A program made the position numbers and the translations under genes. Below are positions 1-5,623 of a stretch of 5,665 bases of DNA, piece by piece. Every line of letters starts with the position of its first letter. The first letter of the stretch is position 1. Below the pieces are notes generated by a model, which was not told the DNA's origin, did no database searches, and was given only the letters and a program-made list of their open reading frames with translations. The stretch covers positions 1 through 5,665 of the forward strand of contig JABSPN010000222.1 in the NCBI GenBank assembly GCA_013214425.1, read 5' to 3'. This DNA comes from Flavobacteriaceae bacterium (lineage in GTDB: Bacteria; Bacteroidota; Bacteroidia; Flavobacteriales; Flavobacteriaceae).

Positions 1-933
1 AGCTCCTATAGCTCTTAGCTCTCCCCTGGCTAAGGCAGGTTTTAGAATATTGGCAGCATCCATAGCTCCTTGACCACCACCAGCTCCAACTAAAGTGTGA
101 ATTTCATCTATAAATAGAACAATGTCTCCTTCTGAAGAAACAACTTCTTTGATTACAGCCTTTAATCTTTCTTCAAATTCTCCTTTAAACTTAGCGCCAG
201 CTATAAGTGCTCCCATGTCTAAAGAATAGATGATTTTTTCTTTTAAATTTTCAGGAATATCCCCCTGAATGATTCTATGTGCTAAACCTTCAGCAATGGC
301 TGTTTTACCCACACCCGGTTCTCCAACCAGCATCGGATTATTCTTAGTTCTTCTTGATAAAATTTGTAGGATACGTCTAATCTCCTCATCTCTACCAATA
401 ACGGGATCTAATTTTCCAGTTTCCGCTAATTCATTCAGATTCTTAGCATATTTACCTAATGCATTATAACTTTCCTCTGCAGATTGAGAAGTGACATTAC
501 TACCTTTTCTCAGTTCTTGAATACTATTTTCTAAAGCCTTTTTTGTAATACCTTGGTCTTTTAGTATTTGACTAACTTTATTTTTAGAATCGAAAATGGC
601 GAGGATAAGATGTTCAGTGGAAACAAACTCATCATTCATTTTTTTAGCTGTAATAGAGGCATTATTCAAGCTAGTCAAAGCTTGTCTTGAAAGTTGAATG
701 GAAGCTCCAGTTACTTTTGGATAGCTTTTAATTTGACTCTCTATAAGCTGACTGAGTAATTGAATATTAACATTCAATTTATTGAATATAAATGGAGCAA
801 CATTTTCATCAACTTTAAGCAAAGCTGAAAATAAATGTTCATTTTCTATTTGCTGTTGCTCAAGCTCTTGAACTTGAAGTTGAGCTTGTTGAATCACTTC
901 TTGCGATTTTATTGTGAAATTATTAAAATTCAT
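1..933 (-). CDS. clpB: ATP-dependent disaggregase ClpB, N-terminal part (3' end beyond window)
   Basis: ClpB is a cytoplasmic hexameric AAA+ chaperone that, with DnaK, pulls polypeptides out of aggregates. The visible 311 residues begin MNFNNFTIKS and hold the two-part Clp N-domain (roughly residues 5-145), a linker, and the first part of nucleotide-binding domain 1. Walker A is GEPGVGKT at residues 204-211 (Lys210), and Walker B is VLFIDEIH with Asp276 and Glu277. Between them lies the pore-loop segment GAKFKGEFEERL, with Phe249 where many ClpBs have Tyr. The frame is open to the left edge and stops at RGELRAIGA, so the sensor and arginine-finger residues, the coiled-coil M-domain and NBD2 lie outside. 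The M-domain is what separates ClpB from ClpC/ClpA, so the name rests on the N-domain and NBD1 match. The start at 933 is chosen because the ATG at 937 is in another frame and hits a stop after three codons. It diverges from ytxJ. Confidence 0.93.
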   Translation of the reverse strand, partial: MNFNNFTIKSQEVIQQAQLQVQELEQQQIENEHLFSALLKVDENVAPFIFNKLNVNIQLLSQLIESQIKSYPKVTGASIQLSRQALTSLNNASITAKKMNDEFVSTEHLILAIFDSKNKVSQILKDQGITKKALENSIQELRKGSNVTSQSAEESYNALGKYAKNLNELAETGKLDPVIGRDEEIRRILQILSRRTKNNPMLVGEPGVGKTAIAEGLAHRIIQGDIPENLKEKIIYSLDMGALIAGAKFKGEFEERLKAVIKEVVSSEGDIVLFIDEIHTLVGAGGGQGAMDAANILKPALARGELRAIGA

Positions 934-966
934 TCATTCAATTTATTTAATTCAATATATTTGGCT

Positions 967-981
967 TCAAGTATCATTCCA
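967..981 (-). promoter_or_regulatory. Candidate sigma-54-like (-24/-12) promoter for clpB
   Basis: Read on the minus strand this is TGGAATGATACTTGA: a GG (979-980), ten bases, then GA (967-968). The sigma-54 consensus is TGGCAC-N5-TTGC with GG and GC ten bases apart, so the GG and TTG parts fit but the -12 C is replaced by A. The -12 element lies 35 bases upstream of the clpB ATG, which would give a leader of about 20 bases. A nearly identical element precedes the lipoprotein gene at similar distance (2766-2781), which is the main reason to take it seriously. No TAnnTTTG box was found for clpB in this gap, although TAAATTTT at about 1016-1023 (minus strand) comes close. Confidence 0.45.
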
Positions 982-1077
982 TTTTAAAAAACGGTCATTT
1001 TGGCGCTATTCATAGAAAAATTTAGACAATTTGACTTTTTTTGTAAGTAATACAATGGACTTTCGTACTAATCTGTA

Positions 1078-1085
1078 TAAATTTG
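1078..1085 (+). promoter_or_regulatory. Candidate Bacteroidota -7 box for ytxJ
   Basis: TAAATTTG matches the TAnnTTTG -7 element of the primary sigma factor of Bacteroidota exactly and is followed by CA, as is common in such promoters. No clear -33 TTG stands 19-22 bases upstream; the nearest TTG (1041-1043) is about 34 bases away. The box ends only seven bases before the ytxJ ATG, so transcription from it would start at or just before the start codon. Confidence 0.55.
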
Positions 1086-1092
1086 CAACTTT

Positions 1093-1479
1093 ATGAGTTT
1101 ATTGAATAGAATATTTAAGTCTTCTGATTCAAAAGAGGTGAAGACTTTACCATGGAAAGAGTTAAAATCGATCAGTCAGTTAGATGAGATCGAAAGGGAC
1201 TCAAAATCTAGAGTTCAAGCTATATTCAAGCATTCTACACGTTGTGGAATTAGTAGTATGGTGATGAAGAGATTCGTAAGTTCGTATGAATTTCAGGAAG
1301 AAGATGTTGATCTATACTATTTAGATTTGTTAAACTATAGGGAGGTTTCAAATGAAACAGGATATAAGTTTCAGGTATTGCACCAATCTCCTCAACTATT
1401 AATAATAAAAAATGGTGAAACTATTCACCATTCATCGCACCACAACATCGATGCCAATGCTATTCAAGCATTTATTTGA
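1093..1479 (+). CDS. ytxJ: YtxJ/BrxC-type monothiol bacilliredoxin
   Basis: This 128-residue protein resembles the YtxJ (BrxC) family of thioredoxin-fold proteins, proposed to remove bacillithiol from S-bacillithiolated proteins in the cytoplasm. Visible hallmarks are the segment IFKHSTRCGIS, ending beta-strand 1 and carrying the only cysteine (Cys51) at the start of the active-site helix; a second strand-like stretch DVDLYYLDLL (71-80); the expected cis-proline Pro100 in HQSPQLLIIKNGE; and a final helix. The N-terminal segment containing WKELKSISQLDEI fits family members. The ATG at 1093 is kept because the next in-frame ATG (Met56) lies beyond the catalytic cysteine. The lone cysteine supports a monothiol mechanism. 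A histidine-rich patch, HHSSHH (112-117), sits near the C terminus. No Shine-Dalgarno sequence is present. The family call is firm; the bacillithiol substrate is inferred from the family, since no bsh biosynthesis gene lies in the window. Confidence 0.85.
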   Translation: MSLLNRIFKSSDSKEVKTLPWKELKSISQLDEIERDSKSRVQAIFKHSTRCGISSMVMKRFVSSYEFQEEDVDLYYLDLLNYREVSNETGYKFQVLHQSPQLLIIKNGETIHHSSHHNIDANAIQAFI

Positions 1480-1508
1480 TGTATGGTTTTTTCATAATTA
1501 GTTAGTTT

Positions 1509-1540
1509 GAAAGCGACTCTCTCGAGTCGCTTTCATTTTT
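1509..1540 (+). terminator. Rho-independent terminator of ytxJ
   Basis: A perfect 11-bp stem (GAAAGCGACTC at 1509-1519 with GAGTCGCTTTC at 1524-1534) encloses a TCTC loop and is followed by ATTTTT. It lies 29 bases after the ytxJ stop. On the minus strand the same hairpin is followed by AAACTAAC rather than a U-tract, so it should work mainly for ytxJ, although it is the only hairpin seen after the convergent lipoprotein gene. Confidence 0.88.
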
Positions 1541-1544
1541 ATAA

Positions 1545-2735
1545 CTATCTTCTGAATTTATTCCGTGTGATAATACTTTTAATCTTCTGTTTGAGATCTT
1601 CTCCAGTGTCATAAACCATTTGTTCATTAGTTGGGAACGGAACAGGTCTTAGGGTAATCATATTAATATACGGATCATCTAAAGCTCTTTTATCTCCATT
1701 ATAAGTAGCGTAATGGTGCTCAAACACAAATTCACTTGAGATCGGGTAGGTATCAATTAATTGATTTGTATTGAAGTTGTGGTAACTTACATTTCCTACT
1801 ACCTGCGTGGCTTTACTTTGAGTAAATTCCAATACACTACACGTTACGGTCACAAACTTATCAACCTTGATAGCATTCCCTAAACTATCTCTTACTTCAT
1901 TACCATTTTCGTCAAGTAAGTATTCCCAACCGTCTTTTACTTGTTTTTCTCTGATTACTTGTTTTTCATAAACTCTTTCAGGAGAAATATTAATATCTCT
2001 TAATTCAATCTTCATCCCAAAATCATATTGAACTCTTGGTTCTTTTGTATTGTGATATACAGTCCATAAATCATTTAATCCGAAAGTGCCAAAGTTTAAT
2101 AGATCATCTTGAAGTCTTTGAGGGATAATCTGATTTGTTTCGTTCTTCATTTTTACATAAACAAAATCAGTTCCCTTAACATGAGCTTCTTGCATCAGAT
2201 CTCTGACATCTTTAAATCCAGGGTTTAATTTGTCTAAATATGCGAAATCATCATAAGCTTTTCTATAATCGATTTTGTTATTTGGTGAAACTAATAAGTT
2301 CTTAGCATTATTATAAAGAAAATCTGATAATTGATTTTTAGTATTGATCAAATCACTGTCATAATTCCTGAACGGAAATGAAGCATTTGCACCTTTGTCA
2401 ATAATATAGAGCGGTAATAAAGGTTTGATTCGTTCCTGTCTTGCATCTAAATCAAGATAGGTGTTATAGATTCTTTCCAGATTAGCAGGATTACCGTCTT
2501 TTTTTAAATATTCAATCGTTTCATGATCTCGTCTTTGTGCTTTTCCATAAGCACTTTCCAGCATGATAATTAAAGGTTGTTTTCCTTTTCGATCTTTTTT
2601 CGTTCGTAGCTTTCTTATTGCTGTCGTAATTGCCTGATCGTAATTACCTGTAGATAGAGCTTGCTCTGTTCTCTTGGCACTACTACAAGAAGCAATAATA
2701 ATTGCGCTCAAAATAATTAGAGTAGTTTTTTTCAT
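1545..2735 (-). CDS. Predicted lipoprotein of unknown function
   Basis: I do not recognise a characterised function. The 396-residue product starts with a type II signal peptide: MKKTT, a hydrophobic stretch, then the lipobox IASC with Cys17 as the lipidation site, followed by Ser-Ser-Ala. This predicts a membrane-anchored, periplasm-facing or surface lipoprotein. Residues about 21-110 look helical and TPR-like (TEQALSTGNYDQAITTAIRK). A second helical stretch, about 155-186, has the spacing AYDDFAYLDKLNPGF. From about 190 the protein appears beta-rich (FVYVKMKNET, YDFGMKIELRDI, FVTVTCSVLEF). A hairpin-like stretch at 275-293 repeats the pattern D-x-x-G-N-x-V/I. The C terminus is basic (RNKFRR). 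Cys299 is the only other cysteine. The gene is monocistronic, bounded by the fahA terminator upstream and convergent ytxJ downstream, with a sigma-54-like promoter candidate. Similar proteins annotated as hypothetical or TPR-containing occur in flavobacteria; that comparison is from memory. Confidence 0.88.
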   Translation of the reverse strand: MKKTTLIILSAIIIASCSSAKRTEQALSTGNYDQAITTAIRKLRTKKDRKGKQPLIIMLESAYGKAQRRDHETIEYLKKDGNPANLERIYNTYLDLDARQERIKPLLPLYIIDKGANASFPFRNYDSDLINTKNQLSDFLYNNAKNLLVSPNNKIDYRKAYDDFAYLDKLNPGFKDVRDLMQEAHVKGTDFVYVKMKNETNQIIPQRLQDDLLNFGTFGLNDLWTVYHNTKEPRVQYDFGMKIELRDINISPERVYEKQVIREKQVKDGWEYLLDENGNEVRDSLGNAIKVDKFVTVTCSVLEFTQSKATQVVGNVSYHNFNTNQLIDTYPISSEFVFEHHYATYNGDKRALDDPYINMITLRPVPFPTNEQMVYDTGEDLKQKIKSIITRNKFRR

Positions 2736-2765
2736 AAGTTTTTAATTTCAGTTATGGAATAAATT

Positions 2766-2781
2766 CCAAGAATGATGCCAA
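2766..2781 (-). promoter_or_regulatory. Candidate sigma-54-like (-24/-12) promoter for the lipoprotein gene
   Basis: The minus strand reads TTGGCATCATTCTTGG. The -24 part, TTGGCAT, differs from the TTGGCAC consensus at one base. GG (2778-2779) is ten bases from the -12 GG (2766-2767), where the consensus has GC. The -12 element lies 32 bases before the ATG, leaving a leader of about 20 bases. An imperfect palindrome, GGAATAAATTCC (2756-2767), overlaps the -12 region and could be an operator. It shares the pattern TGGnATnATnCTTG with the element before clpB. Confidence 0.5.
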
Positions 2782-2824
2782 AAATTAAAACTCTAGTTTT
2801 TGAGGTTTAAAACTGGGATTCTTG

Positions 2825-2860
2825 AAAAATAAAAAAGCGATAGAAAACTACCGCTTTTTT
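2825..2860 (-). terminator. Rho-independent terminator of fahA
   Basis: On the minus strand an arm reading AAAAAAGCGGTAG pairs with CTATCGCTTTTTT around a TTTT loop (arms at 2848-2860 and 2831-2843), followed by further T-rich sequence. One internal pair is G-U on the minus strand but an A-C mismatch on the plus strand, so the hairpin is stronger in fahA transcripts. It begins 18 bases after the fahA stop and separates fahA from the lipoprotein gene. Confidence 0.85.
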
Positions 2861-2877
2861 TGCTATATTTTTTGACA

Positions 2878-4158
2878 TTATTTTTTGAATGTAGGTAAAA
2901 GCTTAGTGCTTACTTCGCCAAATCCAATCTTAGTAGTACCGTTATCACAATAACCTGTCATCGTAACGGTATCATAATCATCTATGAATTTTCTTTCGGT
3001 ACCATCACTCATTTGAATTGGATTTTCACCTCTCCAAGTTAATTCAAGCATAGAACCAAAAGAATCTCTAGTTTTACCAGAAATAGTACCACTTCCCATC
3101 ATGTCTCCAGAGTTCACCGGACAACCATTAACAGTGTGATGTGCTAATTGTTGTGCCATATTCCAATACATATACTTGAAGTTCGATTTACTCACTGTAG
3201 TTGATTCACCACCTTCAGGAGTTATAGCAGCTTCTAATTTAATATCGAAACTCTTTTGCCCTGAATATTGTAAATAAGGTAACTGTGGCTTTAATGGCTT
3301 CGGACTATCACACCTGTAAGGCTCTAAAGCATCTAATGTTACAATCCATGGCGAAATTGATGAAGCAAAGTTTTTGGCTAAGAAAGGTCCAAGAGGAACA
3401 TATTCCCATTTTTGAATATCTCGGGCACTCCAATCGTTAAAAACGACCAGTCCAAAAATATAATCTTCAGCTTCATCTACAGGAATAGGCTCTCCTAAAT
3501 GGTTAGCATCAGTAGTAATAAAAGCCATTTCAAGTTCGAAGTCAACCAATTTTGAAGGACCAAATACTGGTGCGTCTGCTCCAGCAGGTAAAGTTTGTCC
3601 CATAGGCCTGTGCACTGGAATCCCAGAAGGGATGATAGAAGAACTTCTACCGTGATATCCTACAGGAATATGAAGCCAGTTAGGTAATAAGGCATTATTA
3701 GGATCTCTAAACATGGTTCCTACATTAGTTGCATGTTCAATACTAGAATAGAAATCGGTGTAGTCTCCGATATATACAGGTAATTGCATTTCCACTTCAC
3801 TCATTTGGAAAATAATAATTTCCTGATCTTTCTTATTATTCTTTAAAGTATCGTTTTCGGTATCAAAAATCTCGGCAATTCTATTTCTTACAAGTCTCCA
3901 GGTTTTCTTCCCATCGGAAATAAAATCGTTTAATGTATCTTGTAGAAATATATCGTCTGTTAATGGAATCCCATCAAAATACCCTAATTGGTGTAGAGCA
4001 CCTAAGTCAATCGCATAATCACCAATCCTTGTCCCTACAGTAATAATATCATCTTTGGTTAAAAAAACACCAAATGGGATATTCTGTATAGGGAAGTGAG
4101 AATCTGGCGAAATATGAAGCCAGGTTTTTCTATTAGGATCATTAGCTGTAATAGGCAT
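2878..4158 (-). CDS. fahA: Fumarylacetoacetase (last step of tyrosine catabolism)
   Basis: This enzyme hydrolyses 4-fumarylacetoacetate to fumarate and acetoacetate in the cytoplasm, ending the homogentisate branch of phenylalanine and tyrosine breakdown. The 426 residues are close to the roughly 420 of animal FAH. The small N-terminal domain covers about residues 1-125, followed by the beta-rich catalytic fold. By alignment from memory with mouse FAH, the active site is intact. Metal ligands are Asp135, Glu208, Glu210 and Asp242, and the catalytic base is His142 in DYTDFYSSIEHATNVG. Substrate-contact residues include Tyr137, Arg151, Tyr168 (VGYHG), Arg246, Gln249, Tyr253 and Lys262, plus Thr358 and Glu372. 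The start MPITANDPNRKTW is a normal N terminus, and no earlier in-frame start is needed. The gene diverges from glyA across 108 bases and has its own terminator, so it appears monocistronic. No other tyrosine-pathway gene (hmgA, hppD) is in the window. Confidence 0.97.
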   Translation of the reverse strand: MPITANDPNRKTWLHISPDSHFPIQNIPFGVFLTKDDIITVGTRIGDYAIDLGALHQLGYFDGIPLTDDIFLQDTLNDFISDGKKTWRLVRNRIAEIFDTENDTLKNNKKDQEIIIFQMSEVEMQLPVYIGDYTDFYSSIEHATNVGTMFRDPNNALLPNWLHIPVGYHGRSSSIIPSGIPVHRPMGQTLPAGADAPVFGPSKLVDFELEMAFITTDANHLGEPIPVDEAEDYIFGLVVFNDWSARDIQKWEYVPLGPFLAKNFASSISPWIVTLDALEPYRCDSPKPLKPQLPYLQYSGQKSFDIKLEAAITPEGGESTTVSKSNFKYMYWNMAQQLAHHTVNGCPVNSGDMMGSGTISGKTRDSFGSMLELTWRGENPIQMSDGTERKFIDDYDTVTMTGYCDNGTTKIGFGEVSTKLLPTFKK

Positions 4159-4193
4159 AGTTAATATGTTTAATATTTAACAAAATTTGTATC

Positions 4194-4201
4194 CAAAGAT
4201 A
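4194..4201 (-). promoter_or_regulatory. Candidate Bacteroidota -7 box for fahA
   Basis: The minus strand reads TATCTTTG, an exact TAnnTTTG match, 35 bases upstream of the fahA ATG. This implies a leader of about 30 bases, which is AT-rich and lacks a Shine-Dalgarno sequence. The region where a -33 TTG is expected is AT-rich and has no clear TTG. Confidence 0.6.
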
Positions 4202-4234
4202 TTATTTTATTGTAATTAAAATACCTGTTTTTAC

Positions 4235-4242
4235 TACTTTTG
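4235..4242 (+). promoter_or_regulatory. Candidate Bacteroidota -7 box for glyA
   Basis: TACTTTTG matches TAnnTTTG. A TTG at 4210-4212 lies 22 bases upstream and could serve as the -33 element. The box ends 24 bases before the glyA ATG, giving a leader of about 18 bases. It lies about 35 bases from the divergent fahA -7 box, so the two promoters share one short control region. Confidence 0.6.
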
Positions 4243-4266
4243 ATTTTTATTTAACGAAATCGTAAA

Positions 4267-5538
4267 ATGCAAAGAGACGAACAAATATTTGAACTTATTC
4301 AGGAAGAAAAGCAAAGACAGCTTAATGGTCTTGAATTAATTGCTTCTGAAAACTTTGTTAGTGAACAAGTTATGGAAGCTGCTGGATCTGTATTAACTAA
4401 TAAATATGCTGAGGGATATCCAGGAAAACGATATTACGGTGGTTGTGAAGTTGTTGATGAAGTTGAGCAAATAGCAATAGACAGAGCCAAAGCTTTATTT
4501 GGTGCTGCCTATGTAAATGTTCAGCCCCATTCGGGATCACAAGCTAACACTGCAGTATATCATGCATGCTTAAAGCCTGGTGATACAATACTCGGATTTG
4601 ATTTGTCTCACGGTGGACATTTAACACATGGATCTCCAGTAAATTTTTCTGGAAGATTATATAATCCAGTTTTTTATGGAGTAGAAGAGGCTACTGGTGA
4701 ATTGAATTATGATAAAATTCAAGAAATTGCTACAGCAGAACAACCTAAACTGATTATTGCTGGTGCATCTGCATATTCAAGAGATATTGATTTTAAGCGG
4801 TTTAGAGAGATTGCTGATAGTGTCAACGCTATGTTATTGGCTGATATTTCTCACCCTTCAGGATTAATTGCTAAAGGTATTCTGAATGATCCATTACCGC
4901 ACTGTCATATTGTAACGACCACTACTCATAAAACACTGAGAGGACCAAGAGGTGGAATGATTATGATGGGACAAGATTTTGATAATCCATTTGGAATCAA
5001 ATTAAAGAATGGAAACCTAAGAAAAATGTCTTCTTTATTAGATTCTGCTGTTTTTCCAGGAAATCAAGGAGGTCCCTTAGAGCATATCATAGCAGCGAAA
5101 GCAATTGCATTTGGTGAAGCATTATCTGATGGTTTTATGGATTATATACTACAAGTTAGAAAAAATGCAAAAGCACTTGCTCAAGCATTAGTAGATAAAG
5201 ATTACAAAGTTATTTCTAACGGAACAGATAATCATATGATGTTAATTGACCTTAGAAATAAAAATATTACAGGAAAAGACGCCGAGAAGGCTTTAGTCCA
5301 AGCAGAAATTACTGTAAATAAAAACATGGTTCCTTTTGATGATAAGTCCCCTTTTGTAACAAGTGGAATTAGAATTGGTACTGCTGCTGTTACAACTCGC
5401 GGTCTTAAGGAAAGCGATATGGGAACTATTGCCGATCTAATTGATGAAGTAATCATGAATTATGAAAACGAGGCAAACTTAGAAGCTGTAGCAGGAAAAG
5501 TTAACAAAATGATGAGCCACAGGCCTTTATTTGTTTAA
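4267..5538 (+). CDS. glyA: Serine hydroxymethyltransferase
   Basis: GlyA is a PLP enzyme that converts serine and tetrahydrofolate to glycine and 5,10-methylenetetrahydrofolate, the main entry of one-carbon units for purine, thymidylate and methionine synthesis; it acts in the cytoplasm. The 423 residues match the usual length of about 420. Motifs in order are LELIASENF (22-30); YAEGYPGKRYYGGC (47-60) with Glu49 and Tyr57; HSGSQAN (88-94); SHGGHLTHG (114-122) with the ring-stacking His118; LADISHPSGL (191-200) with Asp193 and His196; the PLP-lysine segment TTTTHKTLRGPRGG with Lys222; PGNQGGP (264-270); and SGIRIGTAAVTTRG with carboxylate-binding Arg369. Residue roles are assigned from memory of the E. 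coli enzyme. The start MQRDEQIFELI is typical, and no Shine-Dalgarno is present. The gene diverges from fahA and is followed by its own terminator. Confidence 0.98.
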   Translation: MQRDEQIFELIQEEKQRQLNGLELIASENFVSEQVMEAAGSVLTNKYAEGYPGKRYYGGCEVVDEVEQIAIDRAKALFGAAYVNVQPHSGSQANTAVYHACLKPGDTILGFDLSHGGHLTHGSPVNFSGRLYNPVFYGVEEATGELNYDKIQEIATAEQPKLIIAGASAYSRDIDFKRFREIADSVNAMLLADISHPSGLIAKGILNDPLPHCHIVTTTTHKTLRGPRGGMIMMGQDFDNPFGIKLKNGNLRKMSSLLDSAVFPGNQGGPLEHIIAAKAIAFGEALSDGFMDYILQVRKNAKALAQALVDKDYKVISNGTDNHMMLIDLRNKNITGKDAEKALVQAEITVNKNMVPFDDKSPFVTSGIRIGTAAVTTRGLKESDMGTIADLIDEVIMNYENEANLEAVAGKVNKMMSHRPLFV

Positions 5539-5563
5539 AAACAATAAGTTAAATGTTGTATTT

Positions 5564-5595
5564 AGCTCTAGTTTTTCATAACTAGAGCTTTTTTT
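5564..5595 (+). terminator. Rho-independent terminator of glyA
   Basis: A perfect 10-bp stem (AGCTCTAGTT at 5564-5573 with AACTAGAGCT at 5580-5589) encloses a TTTCAT loop and runs into seven Ts (5589-5595). It begins 25 bases after the glyA stop and insulates the next gene. Confidence 0.9.
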
Positions 5596-5623
5596 ATAAT
5601 TTTATAACATATAAAAAAAGCAT

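Noticed and set aside
269..469. Plus-strand 66-codon open frame
   Set aside because: It lies entirely antisense inside clpB around the Walker A region; the clpB frame has clear conserved motifs, and this frame shows none.
935..937. Alternative clpB start codon at 937
   Set aside because: It is out of frame with clpB and reaches a stop codon after three codons.
993..1008. TTTTGGCGCTATTCAT on the plus strand as a sigma-54-like element for ytxJ
   Set aside because: The -24-like TTGGCGC has no TTG-type -12 element ten bases downstream of GG; the bases there are AG.
1031..1056. TTGACT followed by TACAAT resembling a classic sigma-70 promoter before ytxJ
   Set aside because: The spacing is only 14 bases, and the hexamers are not the Bacteroidota primary-sigma consensus; the TAnnTTTG box nearer the gene is a better candidate.
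2787..2813. Possible hairpin AAACTC...GAGGTTT upstream of the lipoprotein gene
   Set aside because: The arms pair only with a bulged base, and there is no T-run or conserved partner; likely chance in AT-rich sequence.
5232..5456. Minus-strand 74-codon open frame
   Set aside because: It lies antisense to the conserved C-terminal part of glyA and has no recognisable motif or leader; it is a shadow frame.
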